A stretch of DNA of 64,000 nt from Tupaia tana (taxonomy: Eukaryota; Chordata; Mammalia; Scandentia; Tupaiidae), in NCBI GenBank assembly GCA_026018925.1, contig JAKSZU010000002.1:89493475-89557474 (forward strand), given 5' to 3'. The notes beneath the pieces are model-generated. The model was not told the origin of the DNA, made no database searches, and worked only from the letters and a program-made list of their open reading frames with translations. A program made the translations under genes and the position numbers. This document shows positions 21,997 through 34,330 of the stretch, one piece after another. Position 1 is the stretch's first letter. Each line of letters begins with the position of its first letter.

Positions 21997-24368
21997 GAGC
22001 ACTGAACTTTAAACTTGAATTTTTTCTGCACTTTTTTAGGTAATGAAAACTTTTTATTATTGTTTAATCCACATTTCTCAGTTTAATCAAGACTATGTTT
22101 ATAAACTATACCAAAATCATGAATATGCTGCTAGCTGCACCTTAAACAAACTGATCAGTTTTAAAACCTTTAGTAGGGTTTTATAGTTTTCAAAGATTTA
22201 AAAAAACAAAAGTAAGATCATCTGCTGTATGTTTCAGTGTTCTTGGTCTTAAATTATTGCAACACTTTCAGATTTGTCTCATGATCATATAGTAATGTGT
22301 TATATTTATACATACTGCTAGAGAATACACTTTTAGTTTTAAAATAGAACTTTTATAAATGTACTCTTTAATTTTAAAAATGGTGAACTTGTTAAGTTTA
22401 AGTCAAAGTACTTAAAAAGTATGTATATTATCCATACAAAAAGTTATGTTTTATGCTTATAATAAGAAATACTGGTATCTCATATCGAGATACAATTGAT
22501 TATTTAAAAAAATCATGCATCATTTAAAAGTCTTCACACATGACAGGAGAGATACCATTCCTATGTTTTTTTTTTTTTTTTTTTTTTTTGAAGAAAAAAG
22601 AAAAAAAAAAAAACCTCTATTGATCATTTTCAAATAAATACTAATTTTGTTTTGGGGGGAAATGCCCACAACAGTAATTGCAAGATCTTTCTCAATAGCT
22701 ACAGTTTGCTGTTGGATGCCTACCTTAATTATTGTTTTAAAATATAGATATATATAGATATATATATATTTAAAATAGTTTTCCAGGTATTTTCTTCTAC
22801 CTTTTTTAAAAATAAATTTCCAAAAATGAAAACAGAGTTTATGTATTTTTGTCAATGAAGGTTTTTATTTTGTAGTTTATAGAATTTGTTCCTTATCAGT
22901 TTGATACTTGATCAATATTCTGAGACTTTTTAATCTGTATTTACTTTGAAAAGAAAAAAGCACTCCTATATCTTAAAATGTCTTTTTTTTTTTTCTTTTC
23001 CTTTAGGGTGTTTGTTTATTTGGATTGAAATTTATGCCCACAAGTTTTTGTTTATTTTTTTTTCATTTGAAAATGAATGTGAAGATAATGTTTACAGCTT
23101 TTGTTAATTGCACTTTCATCATTCTGATCAATTTCTTGTAAAGTGCTATGGGGATTATTTTTCCTGTGAATATTAGTGATCTTACTACTGCCTCAGAACT
23201 TTTAAAGGTTTTGTGGACAGAAGACAGTTGTTGTAACCAAAAAAAGCTTAAAGGGAAAACTCTTGCTGATCTTTCTCAGCCAAATTAAGTGACTTTAATA
23301 ACTTCCCAATTATCAGGATTTTAACATTGCTTTCTTCAGTTACTAATCCAATCTTAAATTATTAGGCACAGTTCATGTACAGAGTGAGTGCGGTAGTCCA
23401 TGGCTACGTGTGAGTGCTCTCCTCATTTTAATCTTTACTTCAGAAAAATCACAAATGTCGATATGCCTGTATTTTAACAGCGAGGCTCATAGTTTAAAAT
23501 TTTCATAGGGTATGAGATATAACTAAATTGGTATTTAATTTGTGGTAGGTCATTTGACTCAGGCATTTAAAATGGATAGAGATTTATGGCAATGGAATCC
23601 TATTTACTTGGGAGTTTGGTTTTCTTTATACTTTTGCTATCTGTTGTCTAAACTCTGCTTCAACTGTAGACATGTCAGGAGTTGAAAACAGACTCGACGT
23701 ATCCGTGGAAAGCAGTGCAAAGAGGGTAAATCATATTATAATTTTTAATTTTTTATTTATCATCATTATTACTATTTTTGTAAATAAACTGTACCCGTAC
23801 TTTAGGTGTGACCTCTGCTCAACTTGGTAGTTATAACCAGAAAAATGTTTTACTTTCTAATTATATACTATTGGTTCATTGTAAATGCATTACCAAAAAA
23901 CTATGAAAAAGAGCAAGATTAAGTTTTTCTAACATTGTCCGCTTCAGGGACAAGCATGCTTGGTATAGACTCTAGCTTATGTATACCTGAAACTGTACAT
24001 GCAGGTATTTTTCAGTTGCTTCAGTTTGTTTTTTAAATCTTGCTCAGCTCCAGGAACTATCTCAGAGGTAATTGCTGGAATATTCATTTGAAATATGGTT
24101 AAAAAATGTCTGTGTACTGTTTCATTAAAAAAATGAAGAAAAGCACTATTGCAAACACTAAAAATGTGTTAAACTTTGTAGTTATTTTGCATTCCTGTAC
24201 TTTACAAACTGTCATCACAGCTAAAGGTTTAAAATTAGGTAATATTTTTGTAAATAAATACCATTAAGCTGGTATTTTAAAAAATGTATTATAAATTAAT
24301 GTTTCTGGAAAATGTTCATACATATGTATATGAATGTCTCTTTATGCTGAAGGGCTCTGATTGGGCAA

Positions 24369-24374
24369 AATAAA
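24369..24374 (+). promoter_or_regulatory. STXBP5: Candidate distal poly(A) signal AATAAA
   Basis: AATAAA in GGGCAAAATAAAATATTC, just before the repeat-poor block ends; two TGTAAATAAA words (about 23780 and 24250) lie upstream. I take this as the most distal likely end. Confidence 0.4.
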
Positions 24375-24664
24375 ATATTCTAACCTCTCCTGAAACTAAA
24401 CAGCCCTTTTTTCTAGAAAATTTCTTCCCCCCCCCCCCGAATTGTAGTATTTACTCATCAGTTGAAACTAAGAAAATAATTGATAAAAAATAAATAGATT
24501 TCCTTTCCACATTACAAAGGGGAAGTCAAGTTAATTAGGTATTTCATATCAGGCCACCTGTTTTTTTCTTAGTTATCCGGAGTTGTTGTGTTAAGTCCCT
24601 ATTCTTGTGTTGGGTGGGTGGAGAACAAAAGAGCTGAGATGGGAGTCAGGAACTAGGATGCTGG

Positions 24665-24800
24665 TTCTCTGCTCTCAGAGTATACATGGATCACCTGGGG
24701 ATCTTACTAACATGCAGGTTCTGACCCAGTGCATATGAGGTGGGGCATGATTTTGCTCCTCCCAGATAATACAGATGCTGCTCATGCGTGGAACGGCCTT
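24665..24800 (+). mobile_element. MER5-like hAT remnant
   Basis: Word order of MER5A: 'atggatcacctggggatctt', 'aacatgcaggttctgacccagt', 'aatacagatgctgctcatgc'. Decayed. Confidence 0.6.
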
Positions 24801-26207
24801 TGACTAGCAAGACTGAATAATTTCCTTTTGGGCATTTTACTAGCTGATCCTGTATCAGTGTCCAAAAATGAACATCACATTAATCTAGAACGAAGTAACT
24901 AAGACCTAACAATGTATTGTTGTTTTCATAGCATTTGATAATAAAGATTATGATAGTTCTCTTATCGAATTGAAGATGTACTTGATTTTGAAATCAATAC
25001 ATGTTCTTGCTGTAGTGCATGCATCTTCCACATGGTGGCAGTCACGTCTCGCTGTGCTGTGAGCCTTGACAGGAAGTGCTGTAGCAGTTTTACAAGGTAA
25101 AAACCATGGTCTTTGCAAAGGCTCGTTTTTATGGTACTTTTTATCTAACAAATTTTTAGATATGGTACAGACGCCTTCTTTTTAAGTTATTTATGACAAA
25201 GCAAAGTTGATCATTTGATAGAGTTCCAAAGAAATTTTTGGCTCAGCTACAGTAGTGTAGGCATGTAAGACCCAGTCCAGGTCAGTCGGTCTCTCTCTCA
25301 ATAAGATAAAAACCTCTTTTAAAATGTTAGTATTTTTCCAGAAAGTATAGGCATAAAGTGATCAAATTTTAAAAACTGAAGATTGTCTTCATGTCTCTGG
25401 TCTTGCATTATAAAGAACATGACTTGGAGTATGTCCTGTTTAAATATCCTGCCCTCCACTGCTTTCTATAGAAATATACTTGTCATTGTAATTCTTCATG
25501 GGAGTTTATAGAAATACTGGTTTTCTCCCAATACTTTAAAGATAATGTGCTATCACTTCATATTTTTATTCCTTTATACTTTCATCAGTTTTGTACAAAA
25601 GTGTTTTGTCATGGGTACCGTAATAAAAGATTTCAAGTGCTTATTGTTTAGACTAAAACATCTGTTAGAGAAGAAAAGACTTCTCTAAGTCACTTTTTTT
25701 TTCCAAATCTTACTCATCTTTTTAATATTAATACTTAAGTGTATATTCTATTCAATCAGAACTTTATGGAGATATTCTAACCTTTAGTTTGTTACTTTAT
25801 GTCATTTTATACTATTTGAAAAAAGTAAAACCCCATAGTTTGGATATTTGTTTTGTTTTTGCATAACTGCTTTCAAAAGCAGCATAAAGGTAAAATACAC
25901 AATTAATAAAAAAGTGTAGGATAACACAATATTTTATTACTACCAGAGGAAAGAAGTCTGAGGAATTTATTTAAATATCAAACTGGTATTATAATATTAA
26001 TGAGTGTGTGTGTCCTCCCAAATGGGACCCCTGCGTGCATCTCTCTCTGATGGAGTGTACGCTCGAATCTCTCTTCTCCACTTGCCACTCAGCTCCTTTC
26101 ATTTCAGTTCTCTCTCCCCATGCCTCTCACCTCAAATCTCTTTATTCTTCAGTAAGTTTTATTTTAACCAAGCACCTTTCTTTCCCACATTTAGTGGGGA
26201 AATACTA

Positions 26208-26271
26208 CTGGGTTGTCAGGAAAATCTCAATACATTTTTGCATAGAAAACACATCATGACTTTCCTGACAA
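26208..26271. mobile_element. MITE-A, diverged
   Basis: CTGGGTTGTCAGGAAAATCT on the left and CATCATGACTTTCCTGACAA on the right, with TA at 26206-26207 and 26272-26273. The last bases of the right end are lost. Confidence 0.75.
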
Positions 26272-26629
26272 TATAATTCCTTATGCTTTGCAGGGGCCCT
26301 CTAAATATTGGGTAGATTGGTAAATAATTTTTATAAAAATATTAGTGCCCTTCCTACTCCTTGTAACCTCCAGATACTCAAAATCTCAGGAAATAAAAAC
26401 AATTTGGCAGATGGAAGAGAACTGGGCTGAGGGAGAGATTTCGAAAAGCAGATGAGCATTGTGCTAACAGCCCTTGGGTCTAGGGTCTCTCATCAGACTC
26501 TTCTTAGCTCTCAAGGGCAAAGATTACAAGAAATCAGTGCATTGTATGAGTGTGAAGTTAGAAGACCACATTTCAAAAAGTAACCCTCCATGTTCCCATA
26601 ACAGCAATGCGACTAGAAATACCACTAGC

Positions 26630-26800
26630 TTAAGCAGTGGTTTTCAGACTTGAACATCAGAATCTCCTGGAAACAGTGTTTAAACAGATTGCTGGACCAC
26701 GTCCCTGGAGTCTGATTGAGTAAGCCTGCAGTGGAGCCCAAGGATTTGTACTTTTCACAACTTCCAGGTATGCTGGTGCAGACCCCCCTTTGAGAATGTA
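26630..26800 (+). mobile_element. MER5-like hAT remnant
   Basis: 'gtggttttcagacttgaacatcagaatctcctgg', 'gattgctggaccacgtccctgga', 'ggtatgctggtgcagaccccc', 'tttgagaat' follow MER5A order. Confidence 0.75.
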
Positions 26801-27639
26801 CATCTAGAACTAGAAGCAGGTTTTTTAGATCACAGATATTTGGGCTTTTACATTTACTACCCTTTCATGAACTTCATGGATACTTAGAGGTACATTTAAC
26901 TTTTTAAAAAATCAATATAATATCTTCCTTCCTACAAAGGTGTGTCTGCTTCACTATCTTTGGACGCATAAGAATTAGGGGCAAAGAAATAGGGATTTGT
27001 AGAAATCTGGGATCAGTTTGCTCCCCACAGGTTCAAGATTAACCCTCCCACATAGAAGAAAAAATATAATATCTGAACTAACCCACTAGGGACATGAAAT
27101 GAACATGATTTAAAATAAAAAATGTTTCAATATGTAAATACTGAGGTTATATATTAGTACAAAAACAATTTCCCACTCCCCAAAAGGTAACAACTCTGCT
27201 GACCTTCCTCCCTTCTAGTACTCACCCCTGTGCTCCACAGCCTCTGGCATTGTGACCCTTGGCTTAGAGAAAAAGACCTGCAGAAGGAACCATCTTTTTC
27301 CTGTCTGCCAGCTTCCAATGAGACTGTCAAAAATGTGCTCATAAATGCTATGCCGTGGTGTATACATGAAAGTGTGTTAATTTCTTCTGTAAGTTCATTT
27401 AAAAAAATGTTTTAATTCATGTTTTCACCCCCGTGATTATGTATCATTTAAATTTAGGCCCAGAGATCACAAATTTGATATCTGGTATGCTTCTCCTAAT
27501 AACTCCTGTTGATTAATAGAGCAGTGAATCCATTTTACAGATTCTTTTGGAAACTTTCATTTATTCCTGATAGCCAAAACTCAATGCATGATTGTTAGAT
27601 TGTTAAGCAAGTCTATTTGCCTAGAATCCATTTAAGTGC

Positions 27640-27790
27640 ATTGAAAGTGACATATAGAGCTCGTTTCAAATGCCAGCCTTCTTGGCCTGTGTGTGAAAGT
27701 GAGTATTCTGTTCCTAGGCTTACCAGCAGTGCCAGTGACCTTTGCCAAGTCATTCAACCTCTATTTGCTTGGATTTCATTATTTGGGATT
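27640..27790 (+). repeat. Partial MIR
   Basis: 'cagtgacctttgccaagtcattcaacctctatttgcttggatttcat' is the MIR core. The edges are vague. Confidence 0.5.
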
Positions 27791-28205
27791 TTTTTTTTTT
27801 CAGGGTGATTAACGGGGTTTATTCAAATCTCCTGCCAACCAGATTTTTTTTTTTTTTATTATCTATCTAATTTTTAATGACACTACCCGGGATTGAATGG
27901 GAGAAGAGTGACATGAAAGAACAAAGGTTCCAATATTGGCCCACAGCAGCCAGTTTCTGATAATGAAATTGTGAGCAGCATCTCCAGTTTGGGAACAGAT
28001 AAAAGCAAGACTTCTCTGGTGGTGGGAGGGGTGTGGTCCTGTCTCTCCTCTCCTCTTCCTCCTTTGAGGGTACTAAGGCTCTTTGCATAGAGCCTTAAAG
28101 ACTAATGCCCCCTCAGTAGACAGCACTGTTTTGAAAAGAACTAAGCAGAGGGATGATAATTTATCCTGGGTCCTGATTTCCTTGTATGCTGTGGCTAATA
28201 GTACT

Positions 28206-28460
28206 TTTTTTTTTTTTCACTTATTTATTTTTACATTTTTCCACAAACATTTACTTTACATAGCAAAAAATTCTAGCCCATACTCCATAATTCTTGACAG
28301 TTTACAATCAACTTTCAAAATCTCAAAATACTGAATTTTAAAGATAATGTTCAAAATATGTCTTATAATTTTGTATAATTTTAAAACTCTTTAAAAACAG
28401 AAGCAGAATAGTTTCAAAAAAATATATATACATATATATATATGTGTGTGTATATATATG

Positions 28461-28501
<41 letters not shown>

Positions 28502-30610
28502 TTAGAGTGCAGACACTCGGTATATATTAAGTGGGGACATACAATGCCTCTCCATAGCATGGCTTGCTTCACTCAACAGTAAGTCTTCCATATTCATCCA
28601 CTTCCTTTCAAAAGCCAGGGATTTGTTGTGTTTTATGGATGAATAGTATTCCATTGAGTATATGTGCCACAGTTTTTCTAACCATTCATCAGTTCGTGGG
28701 CATTTAGGTTGTTTCCATGACTTAGCAATCGTGAAAAGTGCCGCAATAAACATCGATGTGCAAGCACTTTTTCAATTAAGTATTCTTCTGTCCTTCGGGT
28801 AGATACCAAGGAGTGGGATTGCTGGATCATATGGTAGTTCTATTTGCAGATTTTGGAGGAATCTCCAAATTGTTCTCCACAGTGGTTGTACCAATTTACA
28901 GTCCCACCAGCAGTGTAAGAGAGTTCCCTTTTCACCACACCCCCTCCAGCACTTACCATTTTTTGTTTTTTTAATCTTAGACATTCTGACTGGGGTTAGG
29001 TGATAATCTCATTGTTGTTTTGATCTGCATTTCTCTTACAATGAGGGATGTTGAGCATTTTTTCATATGCCTTTTAGCTATTCGTATGTCATCTTTAGAA
29101 AGTGGTTTTTTTCAACTCATTCTCCCATCTTTTAATAGGATTGATTGTCTTTTTCCGGAACAGCCGCTTGAGTTCCTTGTGGATTCTGGTTATCAGTCCC
29201 TTGTCTGATGCATAGTTTACAAAAATATTTTCCCATTCTGAGAGCTGTCTGTTCACACTAATCACTGTGTCTTTTGCCATGCAGAAACTTCTTAGTCTGA
29301 TGTAATCCCACTTGTCTATTTTAGGGATCATAGACTGTGCGTTGGGAGTCTTATTTAAGAAGTTTTTCCCTACCCCAATGTCTCCCAGAGTTTCCCCGGT
29401 GTTTTCAAGGAGCAGTTTTATAGTTTGAGGTCTTAGATTTAGATCTTTGATCCACCTTGACTTTATTTTTGTCAGAGGTGAGAGGTAGGGGTTCAGATTC
29501 ATCTTTCTGCAAGTGGAGATCCAGTTTTGCCAGCACCATTTGCTGAAGAGGTTTTCCTTTTCCCACAGGATTGACTGGTGCCCCTTGTCAAAAATCAGTT
29601 GGCTGTATATTTGAGCATTCATTTCTGGGGACTCTATTCTGTTCCATTGGTCCACCTGTCTGTTCCTGTGCCAGTACCATGCTGTTTTGATTACCACAGC
29701 TTTGTAGTATATTTTTGGGTCAGGGAGTGAGATGCCGCCCACTCCATTCTTCTTGTGCAAAACTGCTTTGGCAATACGAGGTCTTTTATGATTCCAGACA
29801 AACGTTATGATTGTCTTTCCTAGATCTGTGAAGAATGTGTCTGGTACTTTGATTGGCATTGCATTAAATAGGTAGATTAATTTGGGTAAAATTGCCATTT
29901 TGATTATATTAATTCTTCCAATCCAGGAACATGGGATGTCCTTCCACTTTTTTGTGTCATTTTCAATTTCTTTTTTTATCTTCTCATAGTTTTCCTTATG
30001 GAGGTCTTTAACTTCTTTAGTTAGATTTATCCCTAAGTATATTATACTTTTTGTGGCTATGGTAAATGGAACAACTTTTTTCAGTTCCATCTCAGTCTGC
30101 CTGTTGTTCATATACAGAAATGTTATAGATTTCTGGATATTAATTTTGTATCCTGCAACGTTACTGTATTCATGTATTACTTCCAGAAATTTTTTTATGG
30201 AAACAATTGGGTCTTCTATGTATACAATCATGTCATCTGCAAATAGAGAGAGTTTCACCTCTTCTTTTCCTATTTGAATGCCTTTTATTTTTTCCTCTTT
30301 TCTGATTGCAATGGCCAAGACTTCTAGTACTATATTGAAGAGGAGTGGAGAAAGTGGACATCCTTGTCTTGTACCCGTTTTTAGTGGAAAAGGTTTCAGC
30401 TTTTCTCCATTGAGGTTGATGTTCGCTATGGGTTTTTCATAGATAGCTTTTATTGTGTTGAGAAATGGCCCTTCTATGCCCATTTTGCTGAGAGTCTTGA
30501 TCATGAAGGGATGTTGTATCTTATCAAATGCTTTTTCTGCATCAATTGATATGACCATATGGTTTTTATCTTTCTTCCTATTAATATGATGTGTTACATT
30601 TATGGTTTTT
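28206..30610 (-). mobile_element. 5'-truncated L1 with broken ORF2
   Basis: Reverse-strand L1: T run at 28206, 3' UTR, then ORF2 read towards higher coordinates. The largest open piece (29095-30558, 487 codons) begins in the reverse transcriptase with [14 protein letters not shown] and has the catalytic FADD (in [11 protein letters not shown]). It runs to the region ending [12 protein letters not shown]. Two further pieces in other frames (28772-28984 with [17 protein letters not shown]; 28502-28753 with CPRTDEWLEKLWHIYSMEYY) complete the C terminus. The endonuclease half is absent. At least two frame breaks make it inactive. It is the most complete L1 in the window. Confidence 0.93.
28418..28500 (+). 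repeat. TA/CA microsatellite inside the L1 3' UTR
   Basis: Alternating TATATA, TGTGTG and CACACA runs; the last about 30 bases are pure CA. Confidence 0.95.
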
Positions 30611-31309
30611 ATTTGGGAAATTGAGATCTATACATTGGCCTGACCTACCTTACATGGTGGTTGTAGGGATATAATAAGCTCTGCAATTGTTAGGAAATTA
30701 GCATTAACATACAAACACCAGGCATTATCATTTAAAAAATATAATCTCTTAGAAAGTCTATGATTCAAATGTATTTGAATGAGGAAGAATAAGTAGCAAG
30801 TCTATAATCAGGATCAGCAGTTCATTATTATTGCTATAATCAACCATTTATACATTGTCTTTAAAAGAGTAATTAATGAAGATCAATTAATTAAAGTTTG
30901 TTTGCATTTAATAAGCACCTCTAGTTTCAACTGAGTTTTATCTTTGTTTTGTGTTACTCCAGGGAGCTGATAATACAGGCTGCATTTATTGCCAACCAAC
31001 ATCAGGATATAAGATCTTATTAAAGTAACTATGTGGTTGCCTTTCAAAATGGAACTGTAACCTAATCCCAGTGCCTGGCAAATTTGTTTTAGATAAATGC
31101 CTTCAAACTCATAAAGGTTAGTTTTGTCTCCTTGGTATAGAGAGTAAATACATTTTGATGGTCAGTCATAGCATAGTTATGGTTTTCTCAAAGATCATTT
31201 ATAAGATACCTCTGTGAATATAAAAATTGTCTCAGCTGACAGTGCTGCAGATTACCTCTGAAAGATGTGTCTATTACTTAGGCGGTAAAGACAGACCGCC
31301 ATCAGGCCA

Positions 31310-31480
31310 ATATCCCTCTTCTGGCTCCTGCCTACCTGCAGTATGACCTTAAGTTACTTAACCTCTTTTAAACGTGTATTCTTGTCAGATTAAGTAGAAA
31401 CAAAAACAGTGCCACCTCTACAGAATTGCTTGAAGGACTCCTTGTAAGAATGAGAGAAACTTAGCTCAGCATGCTGGCCT
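31310..31480 (+). repeat. MIR-like fragment
   Basis: 'ctgcagtatgaccttaagttacttaacctcttt' followed by a purine-rich region and 'gagaaacttagctcagcatgctggc'. Decayed. Confidence 0.5.
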
Positions 31481-31680
31481 CCCCTGCCAGGGTACCCTCT
31501 GCCCACCAGCCTGAGAGACAGCACTGTGTATGACCCTGAGGCTAGGTCTGAAGCAAGACCAGTCGAACTCCCTGCTCCACAACGTGCCCTGGCCTCCAGA
31601 GGGTTATTAACTTCACGCCTGTTTCCTAGTCTGTAAGATGGTAGTGATCATTAAGTACATCAAAAATGCTCAGAATAGTA

Positions 31681-31814
31681 TAAAGGGATTTCAAAAAGCT
31701 CATGGAACATGGAATCAAAGTACAAGTTTGCTTAGGTGCAAAAACAAACCCCTGAAATCCATGCATAATTGTTTCATAATATGCATTTTCCATGAGCTTT
31801 TTGAAGACCCCTTA
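31681..31814. mobile_element. MITE-B (mariner-like), clear copy
   Basis: 134 bp with inverted ends (TAAAGGGATTTCAAAAAGCT and the complement of AGCTTTTTGAAGACCCCTTA), flanked by TA at 31679-31680 and 31815-31816. The arms pair for about 28 bases; the centre is AT-rich and non-coding. Confidence 0.88.
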
Positions 31815-32966
31815 TATCTGATGCATATAATACAATATTTTATTAAACTAAGATGCCATTGATAGTAAGGCACATTTTAGATACTACTAGCACAGAAAAA
31901 TGCTGATGATTAAGTTTTTAAGACACACCTGATTTTCACGATATTAAACTATGAAGATAGGCATCCAAGAATTAAGGGTATGGTTGGTGGTCAGCTCTCA
32001 GTAAGTGATTACCATCATAAGGAGGGTTGGAAATGAGACACCTTTCCCATAATCACATCAGTCCCAGATGAACCTCAGAATATCCAAAAGCCCTCTCAAG
32101 TATTTCCAGGCGCAAGCCTTAATGTGATGAAGCAAGGATTCACGTGACTCCATTTTAGGTAAGGTGGTATTTCAGGGAGCACAATACAATAGATGAAAAA
32201 TAATATTTAAAGAATTGTGGTTTTTATTGAACTCTCTCAGAAAATGCTAAATGAAATCCAACTCATAAGTCTCCCAAACACTTTCTATAGATCTTTCCCT
32301 TTCAATTACCAAAGTCAATGTGAAGATCTCAAATGCCAAAACTTTCAATGTGCTCCCTCCCTTTAGACTCTCACTCCCACACGTGTGTTAAGAAGAATGG
32401 TCTAAGCTCTGACCAGTGTCTGAGGTAAGATGCTCATCTGTGCCACTCTGGGCTGCCTGACTCCTGGGGAGCTTTCTCAGCCCCCGCATCCATGCCATCT
32501 GGGCATCTCTGTTGTTCTGCAATCCTGGTGTGGAGACTTCCTCTGCATTCCAAAGGGAGGTGAGGCCTCAGTCCTCCTACTCCTACACCTGCAGTCCTCA
32601 GGCTCTGAGACCCTAGGTCTTCCTACTCAAAGCTGCTCGTCAGGTTCTGTCATTCCTCTGCCCTCTGTGATTCTGACTCCTAAAGTGGTCAGACTCAGCC
32701 CTGTCCTTTCTGTCCACCATGGCCTATGAGATTTTTTCTAGTCCAGAAAGAAAAGAAAAATTAATCTACACCTGATGGTTAGCCAGACCCTTAGCTCTTG
32801 ATGTTTAAACACAAACTGCCATTTACTCATCATTATCTAGGCCAGAAAGACAAGAAAAATCAATCTGCCATTTACCCTTTTGCCCCAAAACTTTCACGCA
32901 TATCATCAACTCCAAGACTCCTTTTTCAAATTCCATTACCAGCTTTTTAAAAATTCAGCAAGTATC

Positions 32967-33231
32967 AGGACCAGCAGTTGGCATAATGGCTATGTCGCTG
33001 GACTCCCACGTGGTCGACCGCGGTTCAAGTCCCAGACCCAGTGGCTTAAACTCACGCCGGGCGCATGTACGCGCGTGCCCAAGATCCCGGGAGGAAAATG
33101 GAGGAGAAGGGATTGCAGTGTGGCCATCCCCGCTGGGGGGTGATTTCTCGCTTTCTGTCTCTCTGTCTCTCTCTGTCTGTCTGGCAAGCGCATGCACCCT
33201 ATAGCAAAAACCTCTCCAAAAAATAAAAAAT
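32967..33231 (+). repeat. SINE-A with TSD
   Basis: Full-length; exact 17-bp duplication AAAATTCAGCAAGTATC at 32950-32966 and 33232-33248. Box B reads GGTTCAAGTCC. The tail is A-rich with T interruptions. Confidence 0.95.
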
Positions 33232-33559
33232 AAAATTCAGCAAGTATCTATTGGACACCAAGATATGTCAGACTCTGTTTTCATACTAGAAATAGAAGAG
33301 TAAACAAGACCAAGATTCTGCCCTAGAACTTCCATCCAGTAACAGTGACATTTTTCTTTCCATGTCTTAGTAATAACACAGATTTCAGGATGAAGAGAAT
33401 AAAGGGCCCTAGTTACCTGAGCAAGGGGAAGCAAAGAACATCATGTTCGGGATAAGGAGATGCTTGAAAAACACAAAATGCTATTTCCCTCCAAGTACTG
33501 AGCACTTTCTTCAATATCCACATTGAATCAGTCATCAACCAATATGTCCTTTTTTACCT

Positions 33560-34330
33560 CACAACGATTATCAAACCTATCCTCTTTCTTTTCAGCTCTG
33601 AATCTGCCTCTGCTTCTGAATGAGTGATGATACTCTAACTAGCCTCCCTTTTTTGGACTCCTCCCTCTAGTATACTCTGTCCCAGCTCCAGCTCAGCTGT
33701 TTCCTTTTAAAACTCTTCAAAGGCTCCCCTGAGGATCTAGAGTGAAGTTCAGCATTTCAGTTTAGCAATGTGACCTTTATCAGGCTACCTTCTCTAGTCC
33801 ATTATTTTGGTATAATGTGAGGGGGGCTTCAAAAAGTTCATAGAAACGTGGAATTAAAGTATTGATTTATTGTAATGTAAGAAAAATGAAATCCATGCAT
33901 TGTTTTTGCATAATATGCAGTTTCTGTAGCCTTCTTTAAGAGCCCTCCCATACCACTCCAGAGATTCCTGGAGTCAGCTCCTGCCCTTATATGTGGTCAC
34001 TTCTCTGCTTTTGTTCATGCCTGAAGCACCCTTTGTCTCTTTCTTAGTCTAAAAAAAAAGGGGGGGGAAAAATCACACTTATCCCTTACGGTCAGGCTAC
34101 AGTGTCATTTTCCCTGGAAAGTCTTCCACATCCCCAGAAATGATTAATGCTTTCTCCTCTCTGCTCTAATGACCATTTCTTTATACATTAGCTGCGTCCT
34201 TATCACAATGTGGTCTAACTTGTTCATGCATTCATCTCTTCTCTAGATTATGAGCTCCTCGAGAAAAGGGGACAATTGTATCCATCTCTGTAACTCTGTG
34301 GAAGAGGGGATGTTAATTAATATTTATTGA
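33560..34330 (+). mobile_element. L2 3' region, split by a MITE-B
   Basis: L2 wording in order: 'ctaactagcctccctttt', 'ttttaaaactcttcaaaggctccc', 'tgaagcaccctttgtctc', 'ccctggaaagtcttccacatcccc', 'tagattatgagctcctcgagaaaaggggacaattgtatccatctctg', then 'taatatttattgat'. The MITE-B at 33815-33952 lies within it. Confidence 0.75.
33815..33952. mobile_element. MITE-B
   Basis: Starts TGTGAGGGGGGCTTCAAAAAG, contains ATGAAATCCATGCATTG as in the 31681 copy, and ends AGAGCCCTCCCATA. It is inserted in L2. Confidence 0.75.

Larger units (their letters stand above)
18715..24390 (+). other. STXBP5: Probable STXBP5 3' UTR
   Basis: About 5.7 kb of unique, AT-rich sequence directly after the stop, with no SINE, L1 or MITE copy that I can detect apart from simple runs (A at 21223-21238, T at 22566-22589, TA-rich at 22745-22770). 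The primate transcript also has a long 3' UTR as I recall. The 3' end is inferred; candidate AATAAA signals lie at 20352, 21991 and 24369. Shorter isoforms are possible. No open frame of note is present. Confidence 0.6.
24391..28205. other. Downstream intergenic, mostly unique
   Basis: This stretch has a C run (24428-24438), MER5-like fragments at 24665-24800 and 26630-26800, a MITE-A at 26208-26271 and a MIR piece near 27640-27790. The rest is AT-rich with no gene signal. None of the short open frames shows family features. Confidence 0.7.
30611..32949. other. Intergenic, mostly unassigned
   Basis: It contains a MIR-like piece (31310-31480) and a MITE-B (31681-31814). The block 32400-32760 is GC-richer with an open frame of 99 codons on +, but that frame has no motif I recognise. 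Nothing else supported. Confidence 0.6.

Noticed and set aside
23670-23710. Possible extra exon in the 3' UTR (ATGTCAGGAG ... followed by GGTAAAT)
   Set aside because: It has a start-like ATG and a donor-like word, but no acceptor before it and no recognisable peptide; treated as UTR.
32430-32729. 99-codon frame on the + strand
   Set aside because: The composition (Ser, Leu, Pro) is that of CT-rich non-coding DNA; no family resemblance.
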